A stretch of 6,231 bases of DNA, taken from NCBI GenBank assembly GCA_029987045.1, contig DALTWN010000063.1, forward strand, positions 1 through 6,231, given 5' to 3'. The position numbers and the translations under genes were made by a program. Below, in pieces: positions 4,664 to 6,231 of this stretch. Source of the DNA: Methanocorpusculum sp. (lineage in GTDB: Archaea > Halobacteriota > Methanomicrobia > Methanomicrobiales > Methanocorpusculaceae). Every line of letters begins with the position of its first letter. Position 1 is the stretch's first letter. The notes beneath the pieces are model-generated. The model was not told the DNA's origin. It saw only the letters and a program-made list of their open reading frames with translations, and ran no database searches.

Positions 4664-5995
4664 TCAGTACGTAGCGAGATATCTCTTCAGTTCCCAGTCG
4701 GTGATGGCCTTGGAGAAATCGGCCCATTCGAGGTCGGCGATGCGCTGGAGCTGGGCGACCACGTGTTTTCCCAGGACGTTCGTGAGCAGTTTGTCCTGTA
4801 CCAGCGCATTGTTCGCGACCATCAGGTTGGACGGCAGACAGCGGATACCTTCCGCTTCGCGTTCGTCTGCGGACATCCGGAAGATGTTGCGGTCGATGCT
4901 TTCCGGCGGTTCGATCTTTTCATTGACGCCTTCCATACCTGCAGCGAGCATGACCGCGAACGTCAGATACGGGTTGCAGGTCGGATCGGGGCTGCGGAGT
5001 TCCGCACGGGTGCTCTTTCCCCGCGGGGACGGGACCCTGATGAGGGCGGACCGGTTCATGGCGGACCAGCCGATATAGACCGGCGCTTCATAGCCCGGAA
5101 TGATACGTTTGTAGGAGTTGATGGTCGGATTCGCGATTCTTGTGATGCCTTCGATATGGTTCAGGAGACCGCCGATGAAGTAGCGTGCGGTATCGGACAG
5201 CTGGAACTCGCCGGATTCGTCGAAGAAGGCGTTTTCGCCGTTCTTCATCAGCGAACAGTTGACGTGCATACCGGACCCGTTGATTCCGTAGATGGGTTTC
5301 GGCATGAACGTCGCATGCAGTCCGCGCTTGAGGGCGAGGGTCTTTGCCGCGAACTTGAAGGTGACGACCTTGTCGGCCATGGTGAGCGCATCGCCGTAGG
5401 TGAAATCGATTTCATGCTGCGACGGCGCCACTTCGTGGTGCGATGCCTCGATATTGAATCCCATCTCGGAAAGCTGGGTCACGAGATCGCGTCTGACGTC
5501 TTCTCCGGGATCGGTCGGCGTCTGGTCGAAATAGGTCGCATGGTCCTGCAGGTTGACCGTCGGATGACCGTCGGCGTCGCGCCGGAACAGGAAGAACTCC
5601 ATTTCGGGACCGACATTGAAGATGAATCCTTTCTCCTTTGCTTTCTGCAGTTCCTGTTTCAGAATGTACCGAGGATCGCCGGTGAACGGTTCGCCCTTCG
5701 TGGTATATACATCGCAGATGAACCGCGCCACCCGGTATTCGGCATCTGACCACGGGATTATCTGGTAGGTCGACACCTCGGGCTTGAGGAGCATATCGGA
5801 TTCTTCGAGTCTCGCAAATCCCTGGATGGACGACCCGTCGAAACTGATACCGCCGTCCAGCGCCTTTTCGACCCGTGTAGTGGGTATTGCAACGTTCTTT
5901 GTCTTTCCTTCCAGGTCGGAGAACTGCAGAAGAACCGACTTGACCTTGTCTTCCTCGAGGCGGCTTAAGACCTCGGCTACGGAATCGGAAACCAT
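4664..5995 (-). CDS. glnA: glutamine synthetase, type I-alpha
   Basis: A 443-residue cytoplasmic enzyme, usual length for the GSI-alpha class, which forms dodecamers and makes glutamine from glutamate, ammonia and ATP. Visible in order: DGSSIQGFARLEESDM (53-68), EMEFFLF (131-137, metal ligands E131 and E133), HHEVAPSQHEID (186-197, E188 and E195), GINGSGMHVN (237-246, H244), NSYKRIIPGYEAPVYIGWS (293-311, flap E303), ALIRVP (317-322, R320) and RAELRSPD (330-337, E332 and R334). R62 is present; in Bacillus this arginine gives feedback inhibition by glutamine. The adenylylation segment of the GSI-beta class is replaced by NIFRMSADERE (370-380) with no matching tyrosine, so control by adenylylation is not expected. 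The start at 5995 (MVSDSV) agrees with the family. The frame continues upstream to 6142, but that part contains the promoter. No NrpR-type GGAA-N6-TTCC operator was seen upstream. Confidence 0.97.
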   Translation of the reverse strand: MVSDSVAEVLSRLEEDKVKSVLLQFSDLEGKTKNVAIPTTRVEKALDGGISFDGSSIQGFARLEESDMLLKPEVSTYQIIPWSDAEYRVARFICDVYTTKGEPFTGDPRYILKQELQKAKEKGFIFNVGPEMEFFLFRRDADGHPTVNLQDHATYFDQTPTDPGEDVRRDLVTQLSEMGFNIEASHHEVAPSQHEIDFTYGDALTMADKVVTFKFAAKTLALKRGLHATFMPKPIYGINGSGMHVNCSLMKNGENAFFDESGEFQLSDTARYFIGGLLNHIEGITRIANPTINSYKRIIPGYEAPVYIGWSAMNRSALIRVPSPRGKSTRAELRSPDPTCNPYLTFAVMLAAGMEGVNEKIEPPESIDRNIFRMSADEREAEGIRCLPSNLMVANNALVQDKLLTNVLGKHVVAQLQRIADLEWADFSKAITDWELKRYLATY

Positions 5996-6014
5996 GATAG
6001 TATATATTTGGCGA

Positions 6015-6035
6015 CACTGCCTAAAAAAGACAGTG
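6015..6035 (-). promoter_or_regulatory. small stem-loop in the glnA leader
   Basis: CACTG (6015-6019) and CAGTG (6031-6035) enclose CCTAAAAAAGA, where CT and AG can add two pairs after a mismatch. On the minus-strand transcript the loop side is U-rich (CUUUUUUAG). It lies 20-40 nt before the ATG. It may be a leader structure or a partial terminator; the stem is short. Confidence 0.3.
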
Positions 6036-6075
6036 CAGACCCCGGGATCAGTTTCCTCCGGCACCGCCCTCTCCC

Positions 6076-6085
6076 AATATATAAG
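6076..6085 (-). promoter_or_regulatory. TATA-like box of glnA
   Basis: The minus strand reads CCTTATATATTGGG around 6076-6085. It predicts a transcription start near 6054 and a leader of about 59 nt. A second AT-rich stretch (CAAATATATAC, 6000-6010) is too close to the ATG to serve it. The box is flanked by GTTTCC (6051-6056) and GGAAAC (6085-6090), an inverted repeat 28 bp apart. Confidence 0.5.
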
Positions 6086-6215
6086 GAAACGGAGGGTATC
6101 GGGCGGTATCTTTATCTGTCGATATGTCAAATACATACACACTCTTCAACGAGCCCAGCAGCCTATGCGGCCGTCTGCCCCATGCAAGAGTAAGAAGCTA
6201 AGGTAGGTAATCCTT

Positions 6216-6231
6216 ATGACAAAGCGACCAC
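6216..6231 (+). CDS. probable start of a divergent gene (first five codons only)
   Basis: ATG at 6216 opens MTKRP and runs off the right edge. AGGTAGGT (6201-6208) is a weak Shine-Dalgarno-like sequence about 7 nt before it. An AT-rich stretch CAAATACATAC (about 6128-6138) could be its TATA box, giving a leader near 58 nt. Nothing can be said about the product. The interval 6091-6215 holds only this putative leader and the upstream side of the glnA promoter; no tRNA or other RNA gene was recognised in it. Confidence 0.35.

Noticed and set aside
4541..5749. Plus-strand open frame of 402 codons
   Set aside because: It lies antisense to glnA, whose motifs are intact on the minus strand. It shows no family features, is rich in R, G, E and D as expected from the complement of GC-rich coding, and begins inside the dyad region.
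5980..6095. NrpR operator upstream of glnA
   Set aside because: No GGAA-N6-TTCC was found on either strand; the GTTTCC/GGAAAC pair is in the wrong orientation and too far apart.
5996..6142. Extension of glnA upstream to an ATG at 6142
   Set aside because: It would add 49 residues not found in the family and would include the TATA box and leader.
6140..6215. A tRNA or other structured RNA gene in the GC-rich stretch
   Set aside because: No cloverleaf, T-loop GTTC motif, or C/D box was found; only short hairpins are possible.

Overview
The window looks like chromosomal DNA of a euryarchaeon, most likely a methanogen near Methanomicrobia. Evidence: a type I-alpha glutamine synthetase of archaeal/Gram-positive style, TATA-like boxes about 27 bp upstream of several starts, few Shine-Dalgarno sites with several apparently leaderless genes, two AAA_14/DUF4143 ATPases of a kind common in methanogens, and a lipoprotein signal peptide. 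The exact genus cannot be fixed from the sequence alone.

Layout, left to right. (1) 1-166, minus: the first 55 codons of a secreted lipoprotein that runs off the left edge. (2) 167-326: a divergent intergenic region with TATA-like boxes and two sets of inverted repeats. (3) 327-959, plus: a Panacea/SocA (DUF4065) antitoxin-type protein. It is followed, with a 3-base TTGA overlap, by a 20-codon relic (956-1021) that resembles the N-terminus of a PemK/MazF toxin and then runs into the 3' end of an unrelated convergent gene. (4) 1022-1762, minus: a complete nitrilase-superfamily amidase resembling Nit2/YafV omega-amidase. (5) 1822-3078 and 3199-4497 (or 4536), both minus: two AAA_14 + DUF4143 ATPases from different subfamilies, each with its own AT-rich promoter carrying a strong palindrome. 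(6) 4664-5995, minus: glnA, the glutamine synthetase. (7) 5996-6231: the glnA promoter and leader, and the probable first codons of a divergent plus-strand gene cut by the right edge.

How it fits together. glnA makes glutamine, and the Nit2-like amidase could recycle 2-oxoglutaramate formed from glutamine. The two ATPases lie between them, read the same way but with separate promoters, so this does not look like one operon. The more AT-rich Panacea gene, the toxin relic and the ATPases look like an accessory segment set among more GC-rich housekeeping genes. The most notable points are the apparently decayed toxin-antitoxin pair at 327-1021 and the tandem 24-bp dyads at 4536-4593, which look like a dedicated operator for the ATPase gene next to them.
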